From assembly GCA_905183005.1 (NCBI GenBank), contig CAJJDO010000039.1:5187-69186 (forward strand): a DNA stretch of 64,000 nt. The letters are read 5' to 3'. This document shows, one piece after another, positions 12,010 to 23,758 of this stretch (position 1 is its first letter; every line of letters begins with the position of its first letter). Below the pieces are notes generated by a model that saw only the letters and a program-made list of their open reading frames with translations, had not been told where the DNA came from and did not search any database. Made by a program: the position numbers and the translations under genes. The DNA is from Paramecium pentaurelia. Its lineage: Eukaryota; Ciliophora; Oligohymenophorea; Peniculida; Parameciidae.

Positions 12010-13670
12010 TCAATAATACTATTTAAGAGGAGGCTTACCATATAAGATATCATCAAATTTATATTGTTATTATTATTATTGTTGTTGATACTTATATCCC
12101 ATATTTGGAGCAATTGGCAACGATTTGGGATAATTTTATCCAAGCATCTAATTTTTATTCTATTTTGGCATTTCTAATTTAGGTTGAAATGCAGGTTTAG
12201 CAATAGGCATTTGTAAGAGATTAAAATCATAAATATTTCTCTTGGTTGGTTCATAGGATCTTGATTGCTGTATACTCAATTATTATTAATTTCTTAGTTG
12301 TTCACCAATTGGATCATTGTGCCTTAAGAATTTTAATCCTGCCTAACCCTTTTTATTTCTAGAATCAATTCTAGGGTCTAAGGAATCATTCTAATTATGG
12401 TCTTTTGAAATTAAGTAATCTTTCGGTAAATTATTTTGGATCATAGGTAAATTCGATTCCCTATAGTCTTTGTATGGTTAAAATTCTTTAGATTCTTTCA
12501 CACTACTCTTATGTATTGAGAGTTCTTTTTTTACTGGTCTATCATATTCAGCCATCTTTTATTCCAAGAGGTCTAAAAAGTTTGAATTAGATTCATTCAT
12601 TTTGTTTCTATTTTCTTTGTTATTCACTTTAGGTAATTCAAATATATCTTCATGTTTTTCATGTCTTTCTATTCTATCAATTTTAGGAAATTCCTATTTA
12701 TTCTCGATTTATTGGATCATAGGGAAACAATGATTAGTAAAATAAGGATATTCTAAAATCTATTTAGCAGAAGGTCTTTTCTATGGATCATACTTTAACA
12801 TGTCTCTTATCAACTCAAGCGCTTCAGGTGACGCATTTGGGATGACTTTTTCTAACTATACAGGACTATATGTAGGGAATGTGATGTTGGCTGCATTAGC
12901 TAATTTTTATGATTCAGGCCACTATAAATAACCATGTTAAATAGTATACATCTCGAATATTTGGTGTGCCTAAAGTCTAACAAAGTTTAAAAAGCTAATC
13001 CAATTCTGAACTGCCATTAAATAAAGGTTTGAGGGTATACAATTCAGCCATTATACATCCAAGTGCAAATATATCAACTGGAGAATTATAATTTGGAGAT
13101 TTTAGTAATATTTCTGGTGCCCTGTACCATCTAAAAAATTTAAATATAAATCACCTTGTAGCAACATAATCAGTATATGGTGGTTTAGATCTTATTTCTC
13201 TTGCTAATCCAAAATCACAAATTTTAACTGTTTCACCTGATACTAATAGATTTTCTGGTTTTAAATCTCTACAATACTTGTATTAATTACCTATGAAAAT
13301 ATCCTACTTTATGCATATAGGCCAAACCTTCAGTTACTTATTTTATTACAGACCTAATCTTATCTTCTGATAAATGTTTGCCATTATTTTGATTTTCTAA
13401 ATATTGTTGATAAATATCCTTATCTAAGTATTCGAAAACCAAATTCAACTCATCTTTCTCCTTAAATACTTCAACTAGTTTAATGATATTAGGATGTTTC
13501 AATTTTTATAATGCTTTTACTTCTCGAAGGTTTACACATTCATCCCAAGACGTATATTTTTTTTTGAACTTTTTAATAGCAACTGTCTGACCTGTATTGA
13601 TATTTGTTGCTTTGTAGACACACCCATAAGTTCCATCTCCCAATCTCTTCACTATTTTATATTAATCCAT
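12010..13670 (-). CDS. MAK/ICK (RCK-family) ciliary protein kinase
   Basis: 528 residues after removing introns 12922-12949, 13131-13154 (GTG start) and 13269-13290. The kinase domain (residues about 4-285) begins MDQYKIVKRLGDGTYGCVYK and keeps VAIKK, HRDLKPENLL, DFGLAR and the activation-loop TDY followed by VATRWYRAPE. TDY separates MAK/ICK/MOK kinases from TEY MAP kinases and CDKs. This family controls cilium length and intraflagellar transport turnaround. The long C-terminal tail is Gln-rich (CAA/TAA runs near the end) and has no domain, as in other ICK proteins. It converges with the Fab1 gene, with 43 nt between the two stops. Confidence 0.92.
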
Positions 13671-14112
13671 TAATAAATAAAATCACAAAACTAAGACACA
13701 AAAAATTAGAAAAGCAACGAAACCGAGGACATAAAACCGTATCATCTCTTAAAATAGTGAATTCTATTATACTTTATCTTTATTAATTGCTATACTTTCC
13801 TTTAACTAAATCTTAAAAATTAGGCCTTCCCATAAAATTCATAAGTCCATGATTGATTATTACTGTTGCAATTGTTTTTGTCTACACTAAGACAAAAGAC
13901 AAGTACAATCCCAAAACAAATGTTTTAAGGAATTCATAACGGGATAGTTATCCGTACTTTAATTAATAAGACAATGATTTTGCTAATCAAATATTATAGC
14001 TTATTACTTGAACTATATAAAAATGTTGAATAAATAATAAACTCTATGTTATTTTAATATCTAACATTTATAGCATTATTTACTAATTCTCTAAAAATAA
14101 TTTCATCTATTA

Positions 14113-15368
14113 ATGGAGTCTATTGAAGCTTATAGAAAAAATACGATAACAATCTTTGTAAAATAATCCCACCTGAATTTGTTGAATTTAATTTTACTAA
14201 ATTTCTCCCTTAAGTTGCCATTCTGAATAAAAATGATATTCATTACCCAAAATTCTTAATAAACTGGACCAATGTATAATAAAAGAGTCATATAAAATGA
14301 AGTCAATATTCCCATCCCTATTTTTTCAGTATCAAATTATTTTAAACACTCAAAAATATTCAATTTTTCTGACTATGTGTATCTCAGACATAAGTTGTAA
14401 TAATTTTAAGCAAAACATAGTAATGTAGGCAAACCCATAATTATAATTTTTATTTTCCTTCTTTGATATCGGAATGCTTTAGCTAATTATTTATCATTTG
14501 TCGACAATTCTTGCTAATATAAATCTTTTACTCTGTTTCTAGATTCTATAGATATATTTGCTCATCATATACAGTGTTGCATATAAGAGTGTATTTAATA
14601 TCATCGATGATAACTAAATTAAATCCATAATAAATTTATTTAATGCACCATTCGATTATGACTATCCATTAACATGGAAATTATTGACTGTATAAAACAT
14701 CAATTTTTAGACATAAGAGTTTGGAAATTGTTTCATTAGTACCAAATGTTAGATTGCTTATGGTTTTGTAAATTACGAAATCCAGATAGCTATTTAAAGA
14801 TTTATTCTAAATCCAATTCCATTTCATATGCCTACTCTTGATAGCAATGACATTATAACAAACTATAAAAGAACTTTATATAATTATTCGAGCATATAAT
14901 GTAAATATGATTATTAAGGATTTTTTAGATTGTCTTAATGCATATGATGAAATATACAGAAAATAAGCTTAATGATTCTATAGAATTACAGAAACATTTT
15001 GTTATGTCGATTTGATGAGGTTTTATTTAACAATATTTTAACTGTCTTGAGAGTACTTTAAGGAAAATTTAATCGTGAATTGGGGAAGAGAGTCGAAGAT
15101 CAACATCTCACTATTATAAGTGCTCTCTACAAAGTAAAGATCAAAATACTTAAAATTATCAATGAATTATTTTATATTAGTTGAGTTTAAGGTTTTTTCC
15201 TCATATGAAAAACTTGTTATAAATTATATACTTTAAAATATTATAAAATTCACTAAATGCTCATTAGATTAGAAATTAAAGGATTTTCATTTAGATCAAT
15301 TTATCATGAAAATGATTAGTTTTATCCTTCTTTTAATATTAATCTTATTAATAATTATGCAAATATGA
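14113..15368 (+). pseudogene. Decayed gene of unknown family
   Basis: Several protein-like open stretches on the plus strand lie in order but in different frames, without GT-AG-type gaps that would join them. Examples are a segment around NDIHYPKFLINW (14180-14300), one around FSDYVYLRHKLQQ (14310-14460) and a 120-codon stretch with FNAPFDYDYPLTWKL (14575-14945). The last stretch ends in a hydrophobic helix (SFILLLILILLIIM) that could anchor the protein in a membrane. Read together this looks like a frameshifted gene, but no family is recognised, and chance frames are a real alternative where TGA is the only stop. Confidence 0.35.
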
Positions 15369-15561
15369 ATTAAAAGTAAAAAACTCATAGTTTTTCTCTT
15401 GCTTTTTTCTGCCTTTCTCTATAACCAATGGATTGAATATTCAAATTCTTTAATTTAGAATTTCTTAGTTTTATTGTTAATTTCATGTATCCCTTCTTTG
15501 AAATAAAATCTATACACTATCTACTGATATGATTGTAAATGTGCATTTTTCTGTCACTGTT

Positions 15562-16835
15562 TCAAATAGTGCCAATTTTTTCCTTCTATTAATACCAAAT
15601 CTAATGGTCTATAAATAAATCATTCGATTTTATATTGAACTACTCCACAAAATTTAAGTTTTGATTTTCTTTTTCCTCCATATTATAAGTCTGAGTCGAT
15701 GAATTTTCAGCTAAAATAACAGATAAAACTTTTTTATGGTTCTTAAAGCTTAATAATTTATCTTATTAAATTCCTTGAAAAAGAATGTGATTTAGGATCA
15801 TATATTCATTTGTTGCCTATCTAGAGAAGGAATTCCTTTCTACAATTTTTTGGATGAAATTAATAGCCAAAAAATTAACAATTTTTGTATTCTTAATTAA
15901 GTATTTTTCATTTTTTAATATCCTAAGTGATATGTGTTATCATTAAATTGAGTAACAATTGTAAATATATTTAAATATTTGATGGCAATGGCTCATTAAC
16001 TTAATATATTAACAGGCTTCTTCTTCAAGCATTTCTGATTTTACATTTTCTGCTATTCAACAAAAAGTACATCTATTAATGAATGATTCTTCTGATATTT
16101 AGAATGAGGATTTGATTTATTTGTATTTCTGTGATAATTCAGCAGGTACCTTCAACTACTAAAGAGGTACTAAAGTCAATTACTGACCATTCTATGATAT
16201 ATATATTATAAAAGTTACTTTGCTTTTTGTTTTAATTAAAATTTATCTTTTTGATTATAACTCTATTCTAAAAAATTAAATTAAATGTAATCATACAAAT
16301 TTTAGAAGATTAATTTGTAATGTGAAAGAAATTTTACTTTCCTCTACATAACATCACCTTTTCATGTTTCAAATCTCTATGAGCAATTCTTTTGGTATAT
16401 TAATTATCCAATATTACAACTCTTGAGGCTTGATTAAATTTTAAGGTCTCAAAGTTTACGTTTTGAATGATATCAAATATGGTTACTTTTCTGTACTTTT
16501 AATAAGTCACCAAAATAACTCTTTCTAAATTTATTATAACATATAATTTTCAGGTATTTAAAAGGTTGAGGATAATTAGATGTTTAATTTCTAAAGGTAT
16601 TTCTCTTTTATTATCAGCTTAGTATTATTATCATTTCAAGTAATTCTTAATGAATTGAATTCTCTTGTTAACAATTTTTTTGATCATTTTTATTGATTCT
16701 TATTGATTACTTGTTATTTTTTATGCCAAAAGGACTTCTCCATAAGCTCCTCAACCTAAAAAACCTTTAAAAATGTAATCCTGAATGTTTGGCAAAATTG
16801 ATTTAGAGGAGTTTTTAAATTACTTTAAAATCCAT
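15562..16835 (-). pseudogene. Protein kinase pseudogene, CDPK/CAMK-like
   Basis: Kinase subdomains appear in order on the minus strand but are damaged. The glycine loop reads GFLG-TGA-GAYGEV (stop at 16751-16753). IKMIKK keeps the lysine. IAHRDLKHEKVML has lost the PEN of HRDLKPEN, and DFS replaces DFG. The frame changes near the GGDLL-like segment, and stops occur after EGTC. The end of the C-lobe (INFIQKIVERNSFSRQ) and a tail to TGA remain open. Both substitutions and frameshifts are needed, so a single sequencing error does not explain it. Its former ATG lies 15 nt from the divergent TTC29-like gene. Confidence 0.82.
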
Positions 16836-16850
16836 TAAATTTTATATTTT

Positions 16851-18328
16851 ATGCAATAAAAAGAGAAGAAATTTGAACCAATAAAAATGCCTATCAAGGC
16901 AAAAGGATTAGCAGATGCTTAAGTTTAAAAACAAATCACAACTGACAAGCATCCCTAAAAGAAAATTTAAAAAGTACTAATTATATTAGATTTGTAGCAA
17001 TAATAAAATCCTTAATCAGAGGAAAGAATAGAATTTTAGGGGAAAATAAATAAGGAATCTATTGCTGCTGAAATACTATGTAATTCTCATTTTTATTCAA
17101 CAAGAAAATGGATATGTTCAATCCTATGCTGATTTTTTTTATGTGACTAATGAAACCGTCCCAAAATTATTTTATTAACCTTCAGGAATTTCATTAGAGG
17201 AACATTTTTCAAATAATAGAAGTATTTTCTCCATAGAAATTAGTTCACCAAAAATATATTAATTAAGATGAAGAATTCTTGTTAGATTTAAAAAAGAGAT
17301 TATAAAATGCTGAAGAAAACTCTAAATACTAGTACCCAGATAAAACTTAGGCATTAAACGAGTACCTAAATTTGGCTGAATTCTTTTTTACTGAATATCA
17401 GGATTATATAGTGGCAGCATATTTTTACAAAAGAGTAATATAAATATCAAGATAATATACTGTAAAAATTTTATTGATGATAGGAAGCTAAAGCTGAAGG
17501 CAAGGGCAAGTTAGGATATGCTAAATGTCATTACCAAGTTGGATTGATAGATTAAGCAATACACATTTTGGAGGAAAGCATGAAATAATGCGAATAATTA
17601 TAGAATTTGGATTCGGTAGTTGAATAAATGTCAACTGAATTAATCAAAATATACAACAGAATGGCCTAAGAATATGAGAAGGGGGATAACGATCAAATTG
17701 CATAATCATTAAAATATTATGATAAATGCAGAGAAGCAGCATAAAAAGCAGGAGACTTAGAGTCAGAAGGAGTGATATGCAACAAAATTGGTGGGTTATA
17801 TTTCAAAATGTAGAACATCTAAAAGAGTATATAATATCATCACAAATTCTTGGAAATTGTCAAATAGTTACACAAAGAAGTATATTTCATTATCATTTTA
17901 TAAGGATTCAAAATAAAAAGAGATGGAGGCACATTCATCATTAGCCTAATGTTATTTAAAGAAAGGTGATGTAGATGAAGCTTAAAAGCATTTGGAAAGT
18001 TATTATGCTTTAGCTAAGGATTAAAAATTATATAATTCATAATCCGATGCTGCACTACATTTGGCAAAATTATATTAGAGCAAAGGAAACACAGCCAAAT
18101 CATTAGAATATTTTTAACAGCACTTTGATTGTGCTAAGTCAGAGAAACCTGAATAAAAGAGTAGAAAATTAATTGATAGAGCAAGAGTTACTTATGGTAT
18201 AGCTAAGGCAAATGCATTTATGGGTATGAATTCAAACAATAAATTTAGATAATTACATTAAGCTAGTAGCAAACAGCGATAAAAATTTAAAAGCATTATT
18301 GGATTGGAAATCAAAAAGGGATAAATGA
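16851..18328 (+). CDS. TTC29-like tetratricopeptide ciliary protein
   Basis: 452 residues with five introns: 17080-17104 and 17880-17904 (both ending AAG), 17222-17243, 17462-17483 and 18224-18248. The basic N-terminus is followed by QNGYVQSYADFF, then TPR helices with Ala/Leu/Tyr spacing across residues about 130-420. The end, VTYGIAKANAFMDNYIKLV followed by LLDWKSKRD, matches the C-terminal signature of TTC29, an axonemal protein needed for sperm flagella and cilia motility. The reading frame is continuous only with these introns, and the total is divisible by three. No signal peptide. The gene is divergent from a kinase pseudogene. Confidence 0.87.
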
Positions 18329-18560
18329 GAATGATAAAAATAAATATTAACTTTAATATTATAATTTATGTTTGCTCTTCTTAAATAACTCTTTTAAATA
18401 AAAAAACTCTTGTCTAAAAATAACTTGAACAATCTAACAATCTTCAAAGAGAGAATGACAATCCATGTTCTTTTAAAGTGATAAATAACTACTAAATAGT
18501 ATAAAATTCTTAATATCAATTAAATTGATAATCATCTTTTAATTCAGTATAGATCAATTC

Positions 18561-20446
18561 ATGGGATGGATGATCCATGATATTTCTGCTTTAACCAACT
18601 TCTATATAGATTACACCACCCAATCTTTGCATTTTTAGAATTCAAGCTTTCAAAAACATGTTACTCCTATGAGAAATTTTTTAGTTTATTCCATAATTAA
18701 TAATATGAAAACAATGGAGTTTAAAAATTCGATTGTATAACAAAATAATATACATTCAAATTATGAGTTATTGAATTAATTGGAAGCCAGGAAACTTAAA
18801 TAGATAGTACCTTCTAAGAAGGATTTTGAACATAATTTTTAAACGGAAGTTGTAAAAAAGTAATAAGGCTATGTGATTACAGAATTAAGAGCCTAATTAG
18901 ATGCTAAATTATTAAATATTATACATTTGCAACTATGCACGTTCCATTACTTTGAAGTCCCTTTGGCAGGCCATAAAAAGCCATTAATCATTAGTATTAA
19001 TTTGCATTAAAAACATAGATTTTACATTTACCAATTAAGCTAAAATGAAATTTTATATTTCAAGACACACCTTAACACCAAATAGATTCAATTTTGAGGA
19101 AGCATTTCAAAGAAAATAAGTCTTAAGATATACAGAGCCAGGAGAGGATAACATTTTTACTACTCCATTTTTGTATATGGCTATATTTAGTTAACAATAA
19201 TCTATTATTCATGCCAAGATTTAATACGGAATGAAAATATAGAAGTTATAAAAGCAAGATTAAGAAGAAAAAGAAAGGCCCATGACTGCATTTATGTCAG
19301 GTAGAATAAGTAGTGCTTTATCTAGAAAATAATCAAAAGATTTAATACTGATGAATATGAATTTAAGACAATATGAACCTGAAACTCAAAAAAAGTAACT
19401 TTAAATCAAAAGAGTTTAATCAGCCAAAAGATTTTAAGAAACTTTAGTTAATAAATAAATTATAGATTAAGATAAGCAAGATCTAATTAAAGAGAGATAT
19501 GAGCATTCTTAAAAAAAAAAGATTATTAAAGATATCTTGAATGTTAGAGATCAGATAGATTAATCAATTAAAGAATAATAAAAAAATTGGCTAACCAATC
19601 TCTATTCTATACTAATTTGCAGACTTATTCGAGTAAAATATATAGTAATTATATTATCATTATTATAGAAAATGGCAAATCATATGATGAATGAAGCCAC
19701 AATAATCAGGAAAAAACATAGAACAAGATTAAATTTAAAGTAATACCTTACTAAACATGGTGAAACAATTTAATAAAGGACCAAATTTTAAACTTTACAA
19801 AGTCTTTGTGTTTTTGTTTAAGTCTATCAAAAAACTGTAAAAACAAGAGCTGAATTTATTTGTTTTTCTTTTATGAAAAGTTATGGATAAATTGGAGAAA
19901 TAATACAAAAAACTTATAGATTTCGAAGATTAATAAGAACTGTAATTGATTCATACAGAAATTATAAAAAAAGAGTTGGAGCTTATGTTTAAAGAATAAT
20001 CATGTTATGGAATAAATATTGGGGAGTTATGTATAATTAGATACAAAAGGAAGATATTGAAAGTATAAATATTTATTTAAATTATTTAGAGGTGAAGGAA
20101 ATCAAAAAACAAATGAATAAAACCATCATTAACTTTTAAGTGGATGAGGAGGTTAAGAAATCTCCATATTTGGATGGGTAAATATTTATTAATAATTAAA
20201 AGAAAATTATAAATAGTAATTGTTCAGAATTATTACAAATAATTAAAAGCTGAATTTATTACTAAGTTTAGGTCTGTTTATAAAAAAGGAAAGTCTGGTG
20301 CGCGTGGAGCATATATTGCTGCTTAAGGTTTTGAAGTGAAAGACTTAAATTTATTTAAATGTGTTGATAAAACTATACTGAAAGAATTAATCTATAAATA
20401 TATGCTCGAAAAAAGAATGATATAAAGTGTTTTATTAAAAAAATGA
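18561..20446 (+). CDS. Ciliate-specific basic protein, unknown function
   Basis: 603 residues after removing introns 18994-19018, 19645-19668 and 20178-20202 (ends AAG). Near residues 135-235 a beta-rich module runs from PLIINFTFTNQAKMKFYISR to FLYMAIFSQQQ. Similar segments occur in many ciliate proteins, to my memory. Residues 250-400 are Gln/Lys-rich and probably coiled. The rest is basic, with Trp/Tyr pairs that could be calmodulin-binding (RIIMLWNKYW), but no clear IQ motif. The start at the first in-frame ATG is the least certain point. No membrane segment. Confidence 0.75.
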
Positions 20447-20488
20447 AAATAGAAATTATGATAATTTATAATAAAATTATTTATATTT

Positions 20489-21509
20489 ATGAAACAGCGA
20501 TTAAATAAATCATCAATTTTAGAAGAATTAGAAAATAGTAGAAAAGAATAATTGCAGGAAGAAAACAAGAAAATTCTCTTAATAAAAGAAAGAATTAGAA
20601 GAGAGCAAATTGCAATATAAAATAAAGATAATGAATTAAGATAAATTTAAGAGCAACTTCATAAATAAATCATGTCATCTAAAAAACATCTCTGCTAACC
20701 AATCAATTTCAGTTCAATTTTATTACATTAATAACAATATGATGGTAATAAAATTGTTAGAGAAATGGAAAGATAAAATAAAAAAAAGTCGGTTCCATAA
20801 ATAGAGTTTTAGAAATCAAATACTTACATTAAATTACTCCATGAATAGCAAGAGGAGTAATTAAAATTAATTGCAAAACGATAACAAATAAAAGCTAGAA
20901 AATAGGTATAATCAAAGTATTCAGAAATTGTTAAAGAGATTTATTCAAGACCAGTTATAAAGACTTTTCATGAGGATCCTTCAGATGCATTCATATTCAA
21001 CTCAAAATCTAAGCCTATTTCTTTACATGAATAATCTAATAAAACCAGTTCTGAAGTTAGTCAATTATAATAAATAGATAAATATTTAATTAAAAAACTA
21101 GAAAAAATATTATAGGTAGAAGAAAAGCTAGAAGAAAAAAAACAGCCAGAAATCAAAATAAAAGTTAGGCATCAATAAGTGTAAAAATTGTCTCCTATTC
21201 CATAACCTTAATGCAAGAAGAAAGATTAAGCTGAGGGTATTCACATACATAAAAAAGTGTAAGAAATATAACCAGCATAATGGGTAACAAAATTACAATA
21301 TTTAGAGAAACATTTTCGATGATAGTCTAATTTCTTCTTAGGACAGAGTGTAAAAGACTTTAGATTAAATAAAATTGTTAAATAACGAAGCATTAAAGTT
21401 AGAAGAGGAAACTAATACAAAAATCAATGTTGAAAAAGAAGAGAAATTAAATAATTTACTTATAAATCAGATACAGGCTAGATTGGCATTATTGGATAAC
21501 TTTAATTGA
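20489..21509 (+). CDS. Coiled-coil protein, unknown
   Basis: 332 residues with one 22-nt intron (21284-21305). The N-terminal 65 residues form a charged heptad pattern (SSILEELENSRKEQLQEEN), and the last 70 residues are again helical and charged. The middle has short patches (SRPVIKTFHEDPSDAFIF) with no known motif. No signal peptide or membrane segment. It is separated by 42 nt from the upstream gene on the same strand. No function can be assigned. Confidence 0.78.
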
Positions 21510-21647
21510 TAATCGCACTGATCTTTTATTTTTATATATATCTTGTATGAAATATTTGTATATATTGAATTTGATACATAATTCAAAAATTAACTAATTT
21601 TAAATTTTAAAATGATTTGTTTTTAAGATTGTGTATTTTTATCATTC

Positions 21648-21986
21648 TCACTTCTTCTTTTTCTAAGTTCCCAATCTTTTTATCCATTCTTGTGGAAGAT
21701 TTAATGTTTTTTTTTTCGATTCATCTATGTCAGATGTATATGATCGAATTTTATCTTCAAAAATGCGAATATCCTCATTCACTTAAGAATGAGCTCTCGA
21801 TTATTTTTGACATGTTTTAGAATCTGAATTTTCTTGAGTTTTTTCAATTGTCGGTTTAGGTTGTGGTTATTTTACTTTTTGTTTTTATTTTTTCTGTTTT
21901 TTTTATTCGTGTTCACATAGGCATTAATTAATAATAGGCTATTGAGGACTCATTATTCTAAAATTATTGTCATTATCAATTGACAT
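21648..21986 (-). CDS. Small Lys/Gln-rich protein
   Basis: An uninterrupted 112-residue frame. It begins MSIDNDNNFRIMSPQQP, carries a Lys/Gln run (EQKKQKKQKQKVKQPQPKP) and ends in a basic KKKK tail after PQEWIKRLG. The runs look like nuclear-localisation or nucleic-acid-binding patches, but no domain is present. It converges with the coiled-coil gene at 20489-21509. The amino acid use is protein-like rather than random AT translation, which supports a real gene. Confidence 0.6.
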
Positions 21987-22460
21987 TTTAAAATGCTACC
22001 ATTTATTTAATGTTATACACTTTAACTATTTGCATTGAACTCAAAAATCTATTTAAAAGAATTTTAATCAAGATTCTTATTAGTAAATTATTGCATAAAG
22101 CATAAAATTTAATTATTTTCATCATTACTTTCATTTATTGGTTCAGTCAATCCTTGATATTTTGGGATAAAATTTTGTGAATTATTACCTATGGATATTT
22201 GATACAATTTAAATACAAGTTTAAATGTACAATTTGTCATCTTAAAATTGTATAATCAAATCATTATTGCAAGAGCACTTCATTATATTTTATTAATTTT
22301 AATTATAAAATCGATTAAATTAAAAAAAAAAAAAAGTTGTAATACAAATAACACTTATTAAAATCTAAGTAATACTGAATGATAGCAGTAAAGTTTAACG
22401 AAAGAAGATTAAGTTAATTAATTTATAAATATAATATTATAAATTTTCTACTCTATTAGA
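21987..22460. other. Intergenic region
   Basis: About 470 nt of AT-rich DNA between divergent genes, with an A-run near 22321-22335. No coding frame or RNA gene is seen. It should hold the promoters of both flanking genes, but no element can be named. Confidence 0.6.
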
Positions 22461-23630
22461 ATGGGTAATAGTTGTTCTTGTCAGTGCTAAACAAAAGGGA
22501 TGGATGAAGTTGAACTCAATACTAATCAAAAACAGTTAAGCTAATCAAAACCTAATGCCAAAATAGATATGGGTCAACATTAGGAAGTTGATGTATAAAA
22601 GGGTAATAATAAATAGGGGAAAGAAAAAAATATGGCTCATCTTAAGGATGAAGACGTTGCCTAAATGGCAGGAGCAAGAAACAATTCTATAGAAGATAGT
22701 TCTTCTCCAAAACTAATGAAAAGAGAAAATGGTAAAATATTATGATGGGAGTCTAGATGATAACAAACCAGAAGATCGATATGTGTCATTAGTTTAATCG
22801 ACAAAAGGAAAACTAACAAGGATAAAGTTGAGTGCAATAGAGATGAAAAATGGAGGAGTTTATGAAGGGGAATGGAAAAATGGTTTGAGAGACGGTTAAG
22901 GGAAATATGTTTGGCCTGACAGAAGTTTTTATGAGGGAGAATGGGTTGAAGATAAGGCAAATGGATTTGGAAAATTAGGTAGATTAAAATTATAATATTA
23001 CAGTGCATGTGGATGGTGATATATATGAAGGTTAATGGTTGGATGATATGGCAAACGGTCGTGGAATTTATATTCATAGTGGTTATTTAATTGGATAATA
23101 AATTAGGCGGAGCTCGATATGAAGGAGATTGGAAGAACGATTTATAACATGGTCAAGGAGTTGAAGTCTGGCCAGATGGAGCAAAATATGAAGTATATAG
23201 ATGATTAGTATTATATTGTTAGGGTAGATATGAAAATGGAAAGAAACATGGCTAAGGCACTCTTACTTTTGCTGATGGTAGTTTCTATAAAGGGGATTTC
23301 GTTGAGAATGACATCACTGGATATGGAGAATATTACTGGAAAGATGGTAAATCATACAAAGGTTAATGGAATAATAGTAAAATGAATGGAAAAGGTATCA
23401 CTCAATGGGCAGATGGTAAACGATATGATGGAGAGTACAAGGATGATAAAAAGCATGGTTTTGGTATTTTCTAATGGGAAAATGGAAGAATGTATGAGGG
23501 ATATTGGTTAAACGGCAAATAACACGGAAAAGGGTTGATCACTTTACCCAATGGTGAGAAAAAAGAAGGATAGTGGGAAAATGGTAAAAGAATTAAATGG
23601 TTAAATGCAGATGAATCACCAAATAGTTGA
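22461..23630 (+). CDS. MORN-repeat protein with N-terminal acylation motif
   Basis: 354 residues with four introns: 22732-22756, 22979-23003 (ends CAG), 23082-23106 (starts GTT) and 23193-23222. The N-terminus MGNSCSCQC fits N-myristoylation plus palmitoylation, so membrane attachment is likely. After a disordered segment of about 90 residues, tandem MORN units follow to the end (YEGEWKNGLRDGQGKYVWPD, then YEGQWLDDMANGRGIYIH, YDGEYKDDKKHGFGIFQW and YEGYWLNGKQHGKG). MORN arrays bind lipids or organise membrane-cytoskeleton junctions, and in ciliates they are common at the cortex. Joining the repeats in register fixes all four introns. Confidence 0.92.
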
Positions 23631-23758
23631 TCAATCTATATTGATTTTATGAATATCTACTTAAACTATTTAGATATTATTCACTTTTAATTTATAATAA
23701 TTCCTTCTTTGAAATATATTATTATTTATTATAAAATTATATTAACTGCTAATCGTCA

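Noticed and set aside
17726..17944. Plus-strand 72-codon Arg-rich frame
   Set aside because: Out-of-frame reading of TPR exons in the TTC29-like gene.
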